Assembly (NCBI GenBank): GCA_964605705.1 | Contig: CAZSDW010000021.1 | Span: 1 to 57,509, forward strand | Length of the DNA stretch: 57,509 nucleotides | Reading direction: 5' to 3' | DNA from: CAZSDW01 sp964605705 | GTDB taxonomy: Bacteria > Fidelibacterota > UBA2242 | Part shown: piece by piece, positions 14,597 through 24,390 of the stretch | Layout: each line of letters begins with the position of its first letter | Position numbering within the stretch: position 1 is the stretch's first letter | Translations under genes and position numbers: made by a program | Notes under the pieces: model-generated | What the model was told of the DNA's origin: nothing | Databases searched by the model: none | What the model saw: the letters and a program-made list of their open reading frames with translations, nothing else

Positions 14597-15442
14597 TTAT
14601 TTTGATTGGGACTGCTTAATTTTATCCAGCTTTGCTTCGTATTCGGTTTTGTGGATTCCGGTCAATCCGTGGTTTTTCCCCTCCAGTTGACGCCTTAATG
14701 CGGCTAATTCTGCTCCTGAAAAAGAGACCGCATTCAGCACATGGGTTTCAAATGCTTTGTAAGCCAGCGGTGCGACGGCTTTTGTTATATCAGCCATGGC
14801 ATTGGCATACTGCCGAATTTCCCATTGAGCGTGGTAATCCATCCGCAATTTCAGAAAGTGAAAGAGATTACTTAAATCAATTTGCCAGTACCATTGGGTA
14901 TATAAAGACAGGGGGAGATTGATCCGGGAAAGTTCGCGGGTGATCCCTTCATTAATCATTTTCTCATATTCCCGATAAGCCAGATTCTGTCCGTCAGTCA
15001 AAATATTGAGCACTTTTTGTTTGATCTGATCGGGGACCTCATCCCCGGCGCGTCCCTGCCGGTTTGACTTGCTCTGATAGAGAACCTGGTCTTTTTCGGG
15101 AATGTAAAATTCATCTGCCATCACGCTGTATCGACCGGAAATCTCGTTGAGCCGGGCGGTTCGATGGCGAATCCATTGACGGGCGATGAAGACAGGCATT
15201 TTACAGTGAAAGGTCAGGATCACCTGCTCAAAAGGTGAGGTATGCTGATGACTGATTAGGTATTCGATCAAGCCTTTGTCCTGTCGGATGGTTTTGGTGC
15301 CATCACCGTAAGAAACCCGGGCAGCCTGAACAATTCGCTGGTCGCCGCCGAGATAATCCACCAGCCGGACAAAACCCTTGTCCAGCACCGGGAATTCTTT
15401 ATCCAGAATCGCTTCTGCTTCCGGAACAATTATATGTGCCAT
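14597..15442 (-). CDS. thyX: Flavin-dependent thymidylate synthase
   Basis: Makes dTMP from dUMP using FAD and methylenetetrahydrofolate. The ThyX signature RHRTARLNEISGRYS is at residues 92-106 (RHR, then N99, E100, R104, Y105). The second position of the usual S in RHRxxS is A or R here, a mild variation. The 281-residue length is normal for the longer family members. RBS GGGAG lies 9 bases before ATG at 15442. A flavin enzyme in place of ThyA suggests the organism may not depend on dihydrofolate reductase for dTMP synthesis. It stands alone on the minus strand, divergent from the aminopeptidase. Confidence 0.95.
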   Translation of the reverse strand: MAHIIVPEAEAILDKEFPVLDKGFVRLVDYLGGDQRIVQAARVSYGDGTKTIRQDKGLIEYLISHQHTSPFEQVILTFHCKMPVFIARQWIRHRTARLNEISGRYSVMADEFYIPEKDQVLYQSKSNRQGRAGDEVPDQIKQKVLNILTDGQNLAYREYEKMINEGITRELSRINLPLSLYTQWYWQIDLSNLFHFLKLRMDYHAQWEIRQYANAMADITKAVAPLAYKAFETHVLNAVSFSGAELAALRRQLEGKNHGLTGIHKTEYEAKLDKIKQSQSK

Positions 15443-15545
15443 TTGTTAATACTCCCAGATGTTTGAGTTGCGAGAATCTACGAATTTTTCACTTTCCGGA
15501 ATAGGATGAATTTTTGGATTATTTATGAATTGGTCATAGATTTCC

Positions 15546-17534
15546 ATGAGAAATAAACCGATATTGGAAACATTGAATAGATTTCAAAATACCGTTATGC
15601 TTTTATTATCAGGACTCCTGACCCTGCCATTGACTGGTCAGATTGATCCGGACTGGGTTTTACAGGAGATTGAGGCTAAGCGAGCGATGCTGGAGAGGCA
15701 GCGGGCAATCGCGAAAAGAGTGCCAGTGGCAAACCAGAATAATTACGATGTTGGATTTTACGGGATTAGCATCGCTATTGATATTCCCAATCGTGAGATC
15801 AGCGGTACTGTAACGATTCGCGGGAAGTCAACGATCAACGATCTTGCGGAGCTGAGTCTGGATTTTACCACAACGATGACAGTGGACAGTGTTATCTCGG
15901 GTGCGTCTCAATATCAGCAGGCAGACAACCTGCTCAATCTGCAGTTATCAATTCCGGTTGACAGTGCAGAGGTTTTTGAAATTCAGCTGGCGTATCATGG
16001 TGAACCGGTAGAGGGTGGGCTGGACGGTTTTTCTTTCAGTTCACACAGCGGCGCACCGGTTGTATCCACCCTTAGTGAACCCTATTTTGCTCATGGCTGG
16101 TTTCCGTGCAAGGATGTGCCCAGCGATAAAGCCGATTCCGCAGACATCATTTTAACCGTACCGGATTCGCTGTTCGCAGTATCCAATGGAATTTTGACTT
16201 CTCAGCAGGATAATGGGGATGGCACCGTGACGTTTTACTGGCAGGAACGCTACCCTATTACCAGCTATCTGATATCCCTGGCGATCACCAATTATGAAAA
16301 AATTGAACAGACTTATACAGGCTTAAACGGAGAAATAATGCCGGTGACTCACTGGTATTACCCGGAATATAAGAATCAGACAGACAATCTCTATCTGACA
16401 ATCGATATGATAGCCTTTTTTGCCAGTATCTGGGGTGAATATCCGTTTATTAAAGAGAAATATGGGCATGCTCAATTTTCCTGGGGCGGTGGCATGGAGC
16501 ACCAGACCTGTACGAGCCTGGGAGCCTTCGGTGAGATGATGATTTGCCATGAACTGGCGCACCAGTGGTGGGGCGATATGGTGACCTGTGCCAATTGGGC
16601 AAATATCTGGCTGAACGAGGGTTTTGCCCGCTATTCCGAAGCACTCTGGCGGGAACACACCGGTGGGACGGCGGCTTATCATAGTTACATGAATATGCTT
16701 GACCGACCTGAACACTGGCAGCCGGGATCGGTTTATATCACTAATACGGATGACGTCTATTCGATATTCGATCTGCTGGTGTATGATAAAGGCGCCTGGA
16801 CTTTGCATATGCTGAGAAGGATTGTCGGGGATGAAATGTTTTTCAATATATTTCCCGCTTATCGTGACGCCCACTATATGGGCGTGGCAACCACGGCTGA
16901 CTTTCAGGAAGTGTGCGAGGCGGTTTGTGGTCAGGATATGGACTGGTTTTTTGATCAATGGATTTATCGCTCCGGACAGCCCATTTATAAGGTGGCGTGG
17001 ACTCGGGAAAAACTGTCAGCCCCCGATTGGCGCCTGAATCTCCAAATCGATCAGACGCAAAGCAGGAATAATCTGTTCAAAATGCCGCTGGATGTGTTAG
17101 TCAGGTTTGAGGATTATGATACGTTGCTGACTGTCATGGATTCGCTGGAATCCCAGGACTTTGTGTTCGAGTTTAGCGATAAACCGGAAGCGGTCGAAAT
17201 TGATCCGGAAGGATGGGTGCTTAAATCGGTGCAGTATTCTATGATTGATCCTGACAGGGGCAATCTTCCCGATGAATTTTTATTGACCACTCCCTATCCC
17301 AATCCCTTTAACGCGATGGTCAATTTTGAGATCTACTTACCATTTGACAGCGAACTTAAATTGCAGGTTTATGATGTCAAGGGCTGTCTGGTGGATACGA
17401 TAGAGGAGGGTTATTTACAATCCGGATATCGCGAAATAGTCTGGCAACCAATCCAGCTGGCTTCGGGAATTTATTTTATCCGAATGAAAAATGATCAGGT
17501 CAATTTATCAAAAAAAGTGGTATATTTGAAATAG
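15546..17534 (+). CDS. Secreted M1-family aminopeptidase with C-terminal sorting domain
   Basis: A 662-residue zinc peptidase that removes N-terminal residues outside the cytoplasm. An N-terminal signal (hydrophobic VMLLLSGLLTLPLTG) is followed by the M1 beta-saddle domain. The exopeptidase motif GGMEH lies near 316-320, zinc motif HELAH at 335-339, and the third ligand E in LNEGFARYSE near 358. The last about 85 residues (YPNPFNAMVNFEIYLP... GIYFIRMKN... KKVVYLK) are the C-terminal domain that targets proteins to type IX-like secretion in FCB bacteria. No M1 C-terminal helical domain beyond about residue 480 is obvious, so it is a short M1 form. The start ATG lacks a clear RBS; a second ATG at residue 18 is possible but would shorten the signal. 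Confidence 0.92.
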   Translation: MRNKPILETLNRFQNTVMLLLSGLLTLPLTGQIDPDWVLQEIEAKRAMLERQRAIAKRVPVANQNNYDVGFYGISIAIDIPNREISGTVTIRGKSTINDLAELSLDFTTTMTVDSVISGASQYQQADNLLNLQLSIPVDSAEVFEIQLAYHGEPVEGGLDGFSFSSHSGAPVVSTLSEPYFAHGWFPCKDVPSDKADSADIILTVPDSLFAVSNGILTSQQDNGDGTVTFYWQERYPITSYLISLAITNYEKIEQTYTGLNGEIMPVTHWYYPEYKNQTDNLYLTIDMIAFFASIWGEYPFIKEKYGHAQFSWGGGMEHQTCTSLGAFGEMMICHELAHQWWGDMVTCANWANIWLNEGFARYSEALWREHTGGTAAYHSYMNMLDRPEHWQPGSVYITNTDDVYSIFDLLVYDKGAWTLHMLRRIVGDEMFFNIFPAYRDAHYMGVATTADFQEVCEAVCGQDMDWFFDQWIYRSGQPIYKVAWTREKLSAPDWRLNLQIDQTQSRNNLFKMPLDVLVRFEDYDTLLTVMDSLESQDFVFEFSDKPEAVEIDPEGWVLKSVQYSMIDPDRGNLPDEFLLTTPYPNPFNAMVNFEIYLPFDSELKLQVYDVKGCLVDTIEEGYLQSGYREIVWQPIQLASGIYFIRMKNDQVNLSKKVVYLK

Positions 17535-17605
17535 ACTTATGTAGCTTTTTACAAGCGGATGATCTCTAAAATATTAAAAGTAAAAAAATAATCAATATTT
17601 GCATC

Positions 17606-20600
17606 ATGAATTTTATCCAAAATAAGTACCAAATATTTCGGTCACTGATGGCTGGAATTTTTATCATTGTTCTGTTTTCTTCAATGCTGTTTGCGCAGTT
17701 TGGGAAGAACAAGGTTCGCTATAATGATTATGACTGGTCCTATATTCAGACCCAACACTTTGATATCTATTTTCATGATAATGGTGAAGAACTGGCTCAT
17801 TTTGCCGCGCCTGTGGTTGAACAGGCAGTCGATGAAATCTCCAAAGTGCTCAACTGGCGGATGCGCAAACGGATCGCGGTGATTGTTTATAATTCACACA
17901 CCGATTTCCAGCAGACCAATGTGACTTTAGAATACTTGTATGAAGGGATACTGGGATTTACGGAGATGTTGAAAAACCGAACGGTAGTGGCTTTTGATGG
18001 CAGCAATAATGATTTCTGGCATCTGATGCGTCACGAACTGGTCCATGTGGTCGTCAACGACATGATTTATGGCGGAAACATTCAGAGTATTATTTCCGGT
18101 CGGGTTCGGTTGCAGATTCCGCTCTGGATGAATGAGGGACTGGCGGAATTTATTTCCATGGGCTGGGATACCAATGCCGATATGATTCTGCGTGATATTG
18201 CCACCAATAATGATATTCCCAATGTACAGGAGTTGGATTATTATCTGGCATATAAGGGTGGACAGTCGATCTATCGTTTCATTTCCGAGCGCTATGGTGA
18301 TCAGAAAATCGGTGAAATCTGGGCAAATATGAAAGGTCGCTCCAGCGCTGAGAAGGGGATCGAAAAATCCATCGGCATGAATATGAAGGAATTGACCGAA
18401 GCCTGGCACAAGTGGGTTCGGAAAGAGTACTGGCCGGATATTGCCAATCGGGATGAGCTGGATGATTTTGCCACGCGAATAACCGACCATAAGAAACTGA
18501 AAAATTATTTCAATACCGGACCGGCAATTAATCCAAGCGGTACCAAAATCGCCATGATGTCCGATCGGAAAGGGTATGCGGATATTTTTCTGGTAAATGT
18601 CATCGACGGCAAGGTGCTGGATAAACTGGTCAGTGGTCAGCGGACACCGGACCTGGAAGAATTAAAATGGCTGAATCCGCGTCTGAGCTGGTCTCCCGCC
18701 GGGGATAAAATCGTATTGGCGGTCAAGAGTGGTGCCAAGGATGCTTTGATCATTGTAGATGTCGAGTCGAAAAAACGTGAACAGCTGATTTTTGATGAAT
18801 TTGATGAACTGTTTACCGCGACCTGGTCACCGGATGGTAAATCGATTGCTTTCATTGGTCTCAATGGTGATCGCACGGACCTGTACCGGTACAGTTTTGA
18901 AGATAAACAGCTGTCCCGCCTGACCAACGACTGGGCATCGGATTTCGAACCTAACTGGTCGCCTGACAGTAAAAAGATAATCTTTGCTTCTCAGCGGAAT
19001 ATCAATACCAAAGAATTTCCCCAGGACGATTTGACCAACTGGGCAACTTCACCCTATAACCAGACCGATTTGTTTATTTACGATATTGAAACCGGCAATA
19101 TTCGCCAGGTGACCAATACGCACTGGAATGAAAATTATCCCACCTGGGCAAATACGGAAAACAAAATTTTCTATACATCCGATGCCGGCGGTGTATCGAA
19201 TCTGTATATCCTCGATCTGGACAGCGGTGAGCAGGTGGCAATCACCAACGTTCTGACCGGTATCTTCCAGCCCAGCATCTCGAAAGATGATTCCCGGCTT
19301 GTTTTTGCCGGATATGCCGACTATGGCTGGGATATTTTTACGCTGAGTAATCCGCTGGCTCTGTTTGATGATCCAAAAACTATTAAGCCGACCGTATTTG
19401 CGCAAAGCCTGGAAGAAATCTGGGAAAATCCCGCTGAAAATGTCCGCTTTGATTATCCGGGTCCCGAAGATGTCCAGCAATCCTATACCCATCAGGTAAA
19501 TAGTGAAACATCGTACACCAACTATATTTTTGCACCCAGTTACCAGTTTAATACTTCGCCGGAACCGGACAGCAGCATCGCTGAATTCGACAGTATGAGT
19601 TATAAGGATGAAGAAGGCAATTTTATCGTCAATCCCTATAAAACCAAATTCAGTCTGGACCTGATCGATAGTCAAGCCGGCTACAGCACATTCTGGGGAT
19701 TCCAGGGAACGACGGTCTTTGCCTTCAGTGATGTGCTGGGAGATCATCGTCTGACCTTTGGTACGGAAATGTATATTGATCTGGAAAATTCCGATTACTA
19801 TCTGTCCTATCAATATCTTGCAAACCGTACGAATTATACAATCACCGGATTTCACGCGGCGAATTTCTGGTATTATGGTTATTATTACCTGTACCGGTTT
19901 CGAAATTACGGTTTGGATATTTCTATGTCCCATCCCTTTACAAGGTTTTCGCGCTTTGAACTTGCCGGTACTTCCTATAATGTCGAAAAAAAGCTGATTG
20001 ACATTTATACCGGCGAACTGGTTATTGACCCGGTAAAGATACAAACGTTGTTGCCGCGCATGGCATTTGTTTTTGATAATACCCTGTGGAGTTATTTTTA
20101 TCCCATTGACGGCTGGCGCTGGCGGATCGACGCGATGGCGAGCCCGAAGTACAACAAAGCCAGCCTGGAATTTCAAACCGTTCAGGCAGATATTCGCAGG
20201 TATTTTAAATTGAATCGCGAATACTCGTTTGCCCTGCGCTTATCCGGTGGATTTAGCGAAGGCAAAAACGCGCAGCGCTTTTTTCTCGGCGGTGAGATGA
20301 ATTGGATCAATCAGAAATACCGGCGCGACCACAATTTTCAAGATGTCGAAGATATCTACTTTTCCGAATTTGTGACACCGTTGCGCGGTGCCCGCTATTA
20401 TGAACGGGAAGGTACCCGCTATTTTCTGGCAAATCTTGAATTCCGCTATCCCTTTATCAAATATTTGGCGCTTGGTTGGCCTTTACCTTTAACCATTGGC
20501 GGACTTCAGGGAATCACCTTTTTCGATCTTGGGGCTGCCTGGGACAGGAATGATCTTCATCCCTTTGGCAAGGATACTTACTACCAAACCTATATGGACG

Positions 20601-20737
20601 ATCTGGTTTCGGGATTTGGCGTAGGAACCCGGATTTTCCTCGGGTATTTCCTGCTGAAAATAGATTGCGCCTGGCGTTATGACATCCGGACAGTCTATAA
20701 ACCGCAATGGTACTTTTCGCTCGGACTGGATTTTTAG
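17606..20737 (+). CDS. Gluzincin-PD40 propeller-beta barrel outer-membrane protein
   Basis: A 1043-residue exported protein. A signal peptide ends about residue 31 (SSMLFAQ). Residues about 35-270 are a gluzincin-type peptidase domain, with HELVH at 143-147 and the downstream NEGLAEF at about 176. Residues about 300-590 contain TolB/PD40-like propeller repeats (INPSGTKIAMMSDRKGYADIF, LSWSPAGDKIVL, ATWSPDGKSIAFI, PNWSPDSKKIIFASQ). From about 660 the sequence turns into alternating aromatic strands, ending with a C-terminal F (FSLGLDF), like an outer-membrane beta barrel of the surface-antigen type. It probably acts on extracellular or periplasmic proteins while held in the outer membrane; the substrate is unknown. 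It follows the aminopeptidase in the same direction. Confidence 0.85.
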   Translation: MNFIQNKYQIFRSLMAGIFIIVLFSSMLFAQFGKNKVRYNDYDWSYIQTQHFDIYFHDNGEELAHFAAPVVEQAVDEISKVLNWRMRKRIAVIVYNSHTDFQQTNVTLEYLYEGILGFTEMLKNRTVVAFDGSNNDFWHLMRHELVHVVVNDMIYGGNIQSIISGRVRLQIPLWMNEGLAEFISMGWDTNADMILRDIATNNDIPNVQELDYYLAYKGGQSIYRFISERYGDQKIGEIWANMKGRSSAEKGIEKSIGMNMKELTEAWHKWVRKEYWPDIANRDELDDFATRITDHKKLKNYFNTGPAINPSGTKIAMMSDRKGYADIFLVNVIDGKVLDKLVSGQRTPDLEELKWLNPRLSWSPAGDKIVLAVKSGAKDALIIVDVESKKREQLIFDEFDELFTATWSPDGKSIAFIGLNGDRTDLYRYSFEDKQLSRLTNDWASDFEPNWSPDSKKIIFASQRNINTKEFPQDDLTNWATSPYNQTDLFIYDIETGNIRQVTNTHWNENYPTWANTENKIFYTSDAGGVSNLYILDLDSGEQVAITNVLTGIFQPSISKDDSRLVFAGYADYGWDIFTLSNPLALFDDPKTIKPTVFAQSLEEIWENPAENVRFDYPGPEDVQQSYTHQVNSETSYTNYIFAPSYQFNTSPEPDSSIAEFDSMSYKDEEGNFIVNPYKTKFSLDLIDSQAGYSTFWGFQGTTVFAFSDVLGDHRLTFGTEMYIDLENSDYYLSYQYLANRTNYTITGFHAANFWYYGYYYLYRFRNYGLDISMSHPFTRFSRFELAGTSYNVEKKLIDIYTGELVIDPVKIQTLLPRMAFVFDNTLWSYFYPIDGWRWRIDAMASPKYNKASLEFQTVQADIRRYFKLNREYSFALRLSGGFSEGKNAQRFFLGGEMNWINQKYRRDHNFQDVEDIYFSEFVTPLRGARYYEREGTRYFLANLEFRYPFIKYLALGWPLPLTIGGLQGITFFDLGAAWDRNDLHPFGKDTYYQTYMDDLVSGFGVGTRIFLGYFLLKIDCAWRYDIRTVYKPQWYFSLGLDF

Positions 20738-20854
20738 CCTGAATAATTTATCGTCCGATAAATTTACGAATTTAATTCCAAGATTTAGCGTAATTCGCTA
20801 ATTTAGCAAGCCGGTCAGCTGGATCGGTCAATAATTGAAAAACCGGATTTTGTA

Positions 20855-21757
20855 TTGATCAAATATCTGCAATTTTTACTGCTCTGTCTAATCTGGGGAA
20901 CCACCTACGCCGCGATTAAAATCGGTTCCGGATCGACCCCGCCGATGGTCGGGCTTACGATTCGCTATGCATTTGCCATGCTGCTGCTCTTTCCGGTGAT
21001 TAAACTGAGTGGTCGCAAAATCGCACTTGACGTTATCTCAATGAAAAGATATATGGTGGTGGGCATTTTCAGTATGGGATTGAGTTATCTATGTACCTAT
21101 TGGGCGATGAAATATATCCCCAGCAGTCTGTCGTCGATTCTCTGGGCGACCTTTCCTCTTTTTAATGGTATTTTTGCACATTTTTTAATCGCTGCCGAAA
21201 AGATGAATCTGCGTCGGCTGTTTTCAATTGTCCTCGCAACAGTCGGGGTGGTAATGATTCTGTCTGACCAGCAATTGATCTTTAATGTTAAAATGCTGAT
21301 CGGTTGCCTGGTTGTTCTGCTGGGTGTCTTCATGGCGACTTACCCTAATATTTATATAAAAATCAAGGGCGATAATTATGATCCGATGGTTCTGACGGCG
21401 ATGTCCTTAGCGATTGGCTTCGTCATTCATCTGACCGGAACATTGATTACCGGGCAGTTTTCAGCAATGGTCTGGTCGTTTCGAAATATCGGCGCGGCTC
21501 TGTATCTGGGAGCCTTCGGCTCAGCCGTTGCCTTCTTTGTTTACTATTCACTGCTGCGCCAGATTGAGGTGGTAAAATTATCCTTTGTGACTTTTTTAAC
21601 TCCAATTGTTGCCACGATTGTCGGATTGATATTTTTGCATGAAGCGATTACCTTAAGAGAAATAGCCGGTATCGTTCTGATTTTCAGTGGATTGTTTTTA
21701 TATGATTTTCTGAAATATTACCGATTCCTTGCCGGCTTAAGAACGAATATTCGTTAA
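20855..21757 (+). CDS. EamA/DMT-family transporter
   Basis: A 300-residue integral membrane protein with ten predicted transmembrane helices in two EamA halves (CLIWGTTYAAIKIGSG near the N-terminus; GSAVAFFVYYSLLRQI in the second half). The drug/metabolite transporter superfamily exports small metabolites or amino acids; specificity cannot be read. The best start is TTG at 20855, since the next ATG (residue 31) would remove the first helix; no clear RBS. The stop is 6 bases before radA, so it may be co-transcribed with it. Confidence 0.88.
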   Translation: MIKYLQFLLLCLIWGTTYAAIKIGSGSTPPMVGLTIRYAFAMLLLFPVIKLSGRKIALDVISMKRYMVVGIFSMGLSYLCTYWAMKYIPSSLSSILWATFPLFNGIFAHFLIAAEKMNLRRLFSIVLATVGVVMILSDQQLIFNVKMLIGCLVVLLGVFMATYPNIYIKIKGDNYDPMVLTAMSLAIGFVIHLTGTLITGQFSAMVWSFRNIGAALYLGAFGSAVAFFVYYSLLRQIEVVKLSFVTFLTPIVATIVGLIFLHEAITLREIAGIVLIFSGLFLYDFLKYYRFLAGLRTNIR

Positions 21758-21763
21758 ACGATT

Positions 21764-23113
21764 ATGTCTAACAAAACCAAAACTGTCTTTTCCTGCAATG
21801 AGTGCGGCAGTCAGCAGCCCAAATGGTCCGGTAAATGCCCGGAATGCGGTGCCTGGAACACGATGGTGGAAGAAAAGGTTTCGAAAAAATCTACCAAGTC
21901 AGTTGCCAAACCGGTCCGGAAACTACAAACCTTGAATAAACCAACCGGAAGCGGTGGAAAACGACTGGTCACCAAAATTGATGAATTTGACCGGGTGCTG
22001 GGTGGTGGTCTGGTTGAAGGGATGGTGGTTCTGCTGGCGGGTGAACCGGGAATCGGCAAGTCAACCCTGATTCTGCAGATTCTGGCGGAACTGGAAGGTG
22101 GGCGTTTCCTCTATTTTTCGGGCGAGGAATCGGAAGAACAGATTGCTCTGCGGGCAGATCGTATGGGTATCAGAGATAATCGGATTCTGGTTGCCTGCGA
22201 AAATAATCTGGAAAACATTGTGAATCACATTGATAATCAGAAGCCGGCATTGGTGGTGATCGATTCGGTTCAGACCATCTATTCGGATGCTTATGACAAC
22301 GTTCCGGGCAGCGTCACTCAGGTACGTGAGTGTGCGGGCATACTCCTGCGCAAAGCGAAAGAGATGAATATTTGCGCGATTTTCATTGGTCATATTACCA
22401 AGGGTGGGATGATCGCAGGTCCGAAAGTTCTCGAGCATCTGGTAGATACGGTGCTCTATCTGGAAGGCGGCAAAACCAATTTTTATCGAATCCTGCGATC
22501 CATGAAAAACCGCTTCGGTTCCACGAATGAAGTCGGACTGTTCACCATGAAAGATACCGGGCTGATTCCGGTGGATAATCCCTCGGAATTTTTCCTGGCT
22601 GAACGCAGGAGGCATGTCGCCGGTTCGACCATTGGTGTCAGTATGGAAGGTACCAGACCCTTTTTGATCGAAGTCCAGGCATTGGTGACACAATCATCTT
22701 ACGGTAATCCCCAGCGAACGGCGAATGGTATCGATCACCGTCGCCTGGCAATGCTGGTCGCGGTGCTCGAAAAACGGGCGGGATTTCCATTGCGCCTGCA
22801 GGATATTTTTGTAAATCTGGTGGGTGGTCTGCGAATTGACGAGACAGCGATAAATCTCAGTGTCGTCGTGGCACTTGCCTCCAGTTTTAAGGATTTACCG
22901 GTGGACCCATCGGCGGTTTTTATCGGTGAAGTCGGGCTGGTCGGCGAAATCCGTTCGGTTCCCCAGATTGAGATGCGGGTCAGGGAAGCGTTGAAATTCG
23001 GTTTTAAACCGGTATATGTTCCCACGGCAAATCTCAGACAGTTGAAATCGATGAAAGCCGGTGATGTCATCGGGGTTGATTCCACCAGCAAACTTTTTGA
23101 TCTGATTTTTTAA
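21764..23113 (+). CDS. radA: DNA repair protein RadA (Sms)
   Basis: RecA-like ATPase that promotes branch migration in recombination. It has an N-terminal zinc finger with C11, C14, C25 and C28; Walker A GEPGIGKST at 93-101; the RadA-specific KNRFG motif at 248-252; and a C-terminal Lon-like domain (GIDHRRLAMLVAVLEKR... INLSVVVALASS). Its 449 residues match the family. It follows the DMT transporter by 6 bases and precedes tgt by 15. Confidence 0.97.
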   Translation: MSNKTKTVFSCNECGSQQPKWSGKCPECGAWNTMVEEKVSKKSTKSVAKPVRKLQTLNKPTGSGGKRLVTKIDEFDRVLGGGLVEGMVVLLAGEPGIGKSTLILQILAELEGGRFLYFSGEESEEQIALRADRMGIRDNRILVACENNLENIVNHIDNQKPALVVIDSVQTIYSDAYDNVPGSVTQVRECAGILLRKAKEMNICAIFIGHITKGGMIAGPKVLEHLVDTVLYLEGGKTNFYRILRSMKNRFGSTNEVGLFTMKDTGLIPVDNPSEFFLAERRRHVAGSTIGVSMEGTRPFLIEVQALVTQSSYGNPQRTANGIDHRRLAMLVAVLEKRAGFPLRLQDIFVNLVGGLRIDETAINLSVVVALASSFKDLPVDPSAVFIGEVGLVGEIRSVPQIEMRVREALKFGFKPVYVPTANLRQLKSMKAGDVIGVDSTSKLFDLIF

Positions 23114-23128
23114 GAAAATAATCTATTG

Positions 23129-24388
23129 ATGACTCAAGAAATACATACCCATGGTCGCCTGAAATTTCAGATCCTGGCGAAAGACCCGGATTCGCTGGCT
23201 AGGGCGACGCGCTTTCAGACGGATCACGGCGTCGTCGAAACACCGATCTTCATGCCGGTTGGAACACATGGGGTGGTTAAAACTTTGACACCTGCGGAAC
23301 TCGATGACTGCCGGGCGCAGATCATTCTTGGAAATACCTATCACCTTTACCTGCGACCCGGACTGGAAGTGATCGAAGCCGCCGGTGGTTTGCATAAATT
23401 CAATAGCTGGAATAAACCTATTTTGACGGACAGTGGCGGATTTCAGGTTTACAGTTTATCTCATTTAGGAAAAATCACCGACATTGACATTACGTTCCGG
23501 TCGCATATTGATGGCACACAATATACGCTTTCGCCGGAAATTTCCATGGATATTCAAAACTCTCTTGGATCGGATATCGTAATGGCATTTGACGAATGCA
23601 CGCCCTATCCCTGCGATTATGAAACAGCGGCGAAATCGCTAATCCGGACCTACAACTGGGAACGACGCTCCAAAGAACATTTCGATAAATCCAAACCAAG
23701 ATATGGTCATCAGCAATTTCTGTTTGGCATTATTCAGGGCAGTGTCTATCAGGATTTACGGGCGAAAAGTATTGATGATTTGAGCCAACTGGATTTTGAT
23801 GGTTATGCGATTGGCGGTCTGGCGGTGGGCGAGCCGAAGGCTAAGATGTTTGAGATGTTATCCTTTATCAGCCCGTTGCTGCCGGAAAGCCATCCTCACT
23901 ACCTGATGGGTGTCGGCAAGCCCGAAGATATTATCCTTGGAATTGAACGGGGAATTGATATGTTTGACTGCGTGCTGCCGACCCGGAATGCCCGTAACGG
24001 GACGCTCTATACCTGGCAGGGGCGCGTGGTTTTAAAGCAATCGCGCTATAAATTGGATTTCAATCCACCAGATGAAAAATGTGATTGTTACACCTGTCGG
24101 AATTTTTCCAGAGCATATCTTCGGCATCTTTTTATGAATGGTGAAATGACCGGTTTGCGCTTGAATACTTTGCATAACATTCACTTTTTCCTGGATATGA
24201 TCTCGAAAGCCCGGACGGCAATCCGGGGTGGAAATTTTTCGGAATGGAAGCAGGAATTCTTTCAATATTATCCGGTTGAAGATGATCACTGGGAAGTCAA
24301 CACTGCGCGCCGCGAAGAGCGCCGGCAGAAGCATCTCACTGAAAATATTTTATTGAATGAGGATAATTCATTAGAGGAAAACGTATAG
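23129..24388 (+). CDS. tgt: Queuine tRNA-ribosyltransferase
   Basis: Exchanges guanine-34 for the queuosine precursor in tRNAs Asp, Asn, His and Tyr. The active-site aspartate lies in TDSGGFQVYSL (about residues 100-110), the GIVQGS-like segment reads FGIIQGSVY, and the zinc site has C318, C320 and C323 (CDCYTC) with a histidine about 26 residues later. The 419 residues are a little longer than usual, with a C-terminal extension after about 385 that is rich in charged residues. ATG at 23129 is chosen; a TTG immediately before it (23126) is an alternative. It overlaps nothing; nadA follows after two bases. Confidence 0.95.
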   Translation: MTQEIHTHGRLKFQILAKDPDSLARATRFQTDHGVVETPIFMPVGTHGVVKTLTPAELDDCRAQIILGNTYHLYLRPGLEVIEAAGGLHKFNSWNKPILTDSGGFQVYSLSHLGKITDIDITFRSHIDGTQYTLSPEISMDIQNSLGSDIVMAFDECTPYPCDYETAAKSLIRTYNWERRSKEHFDKSKPRYGHQQFLFGIIQGSVYQDLRAKSIDDLSQLDFDGYAIGGLAVGEPKAKMFEMLSFISPLLPESHPHYLMGVGKPEDIILGIERGIDMFDCVLPTRNARNGTLYTWQGRVVLKQSRYKLDFNPPDEKCDCYTCRNFSRAYLRHLFMNGEMTGLRLNTLHNIHFFLDMISKARTAIRGGNFSEWKQEFFQYYPVEDDHWEVNTARREERRQKHLTENILLNEDNSLEENV

Positions 24389-24390
24389 CT

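Noticed and set aside
16323..16958. 211-codon open frame opposite the aminopeptidase
   Set aside because: Antisense to the zinc-site region of a clear M1 enzyme.
19049..20176. 375-codon open frame opposite the gluzincin-barrel gene
   Set aside because: It is antisense to a well-supported gene, with no RBS or recognised motif.
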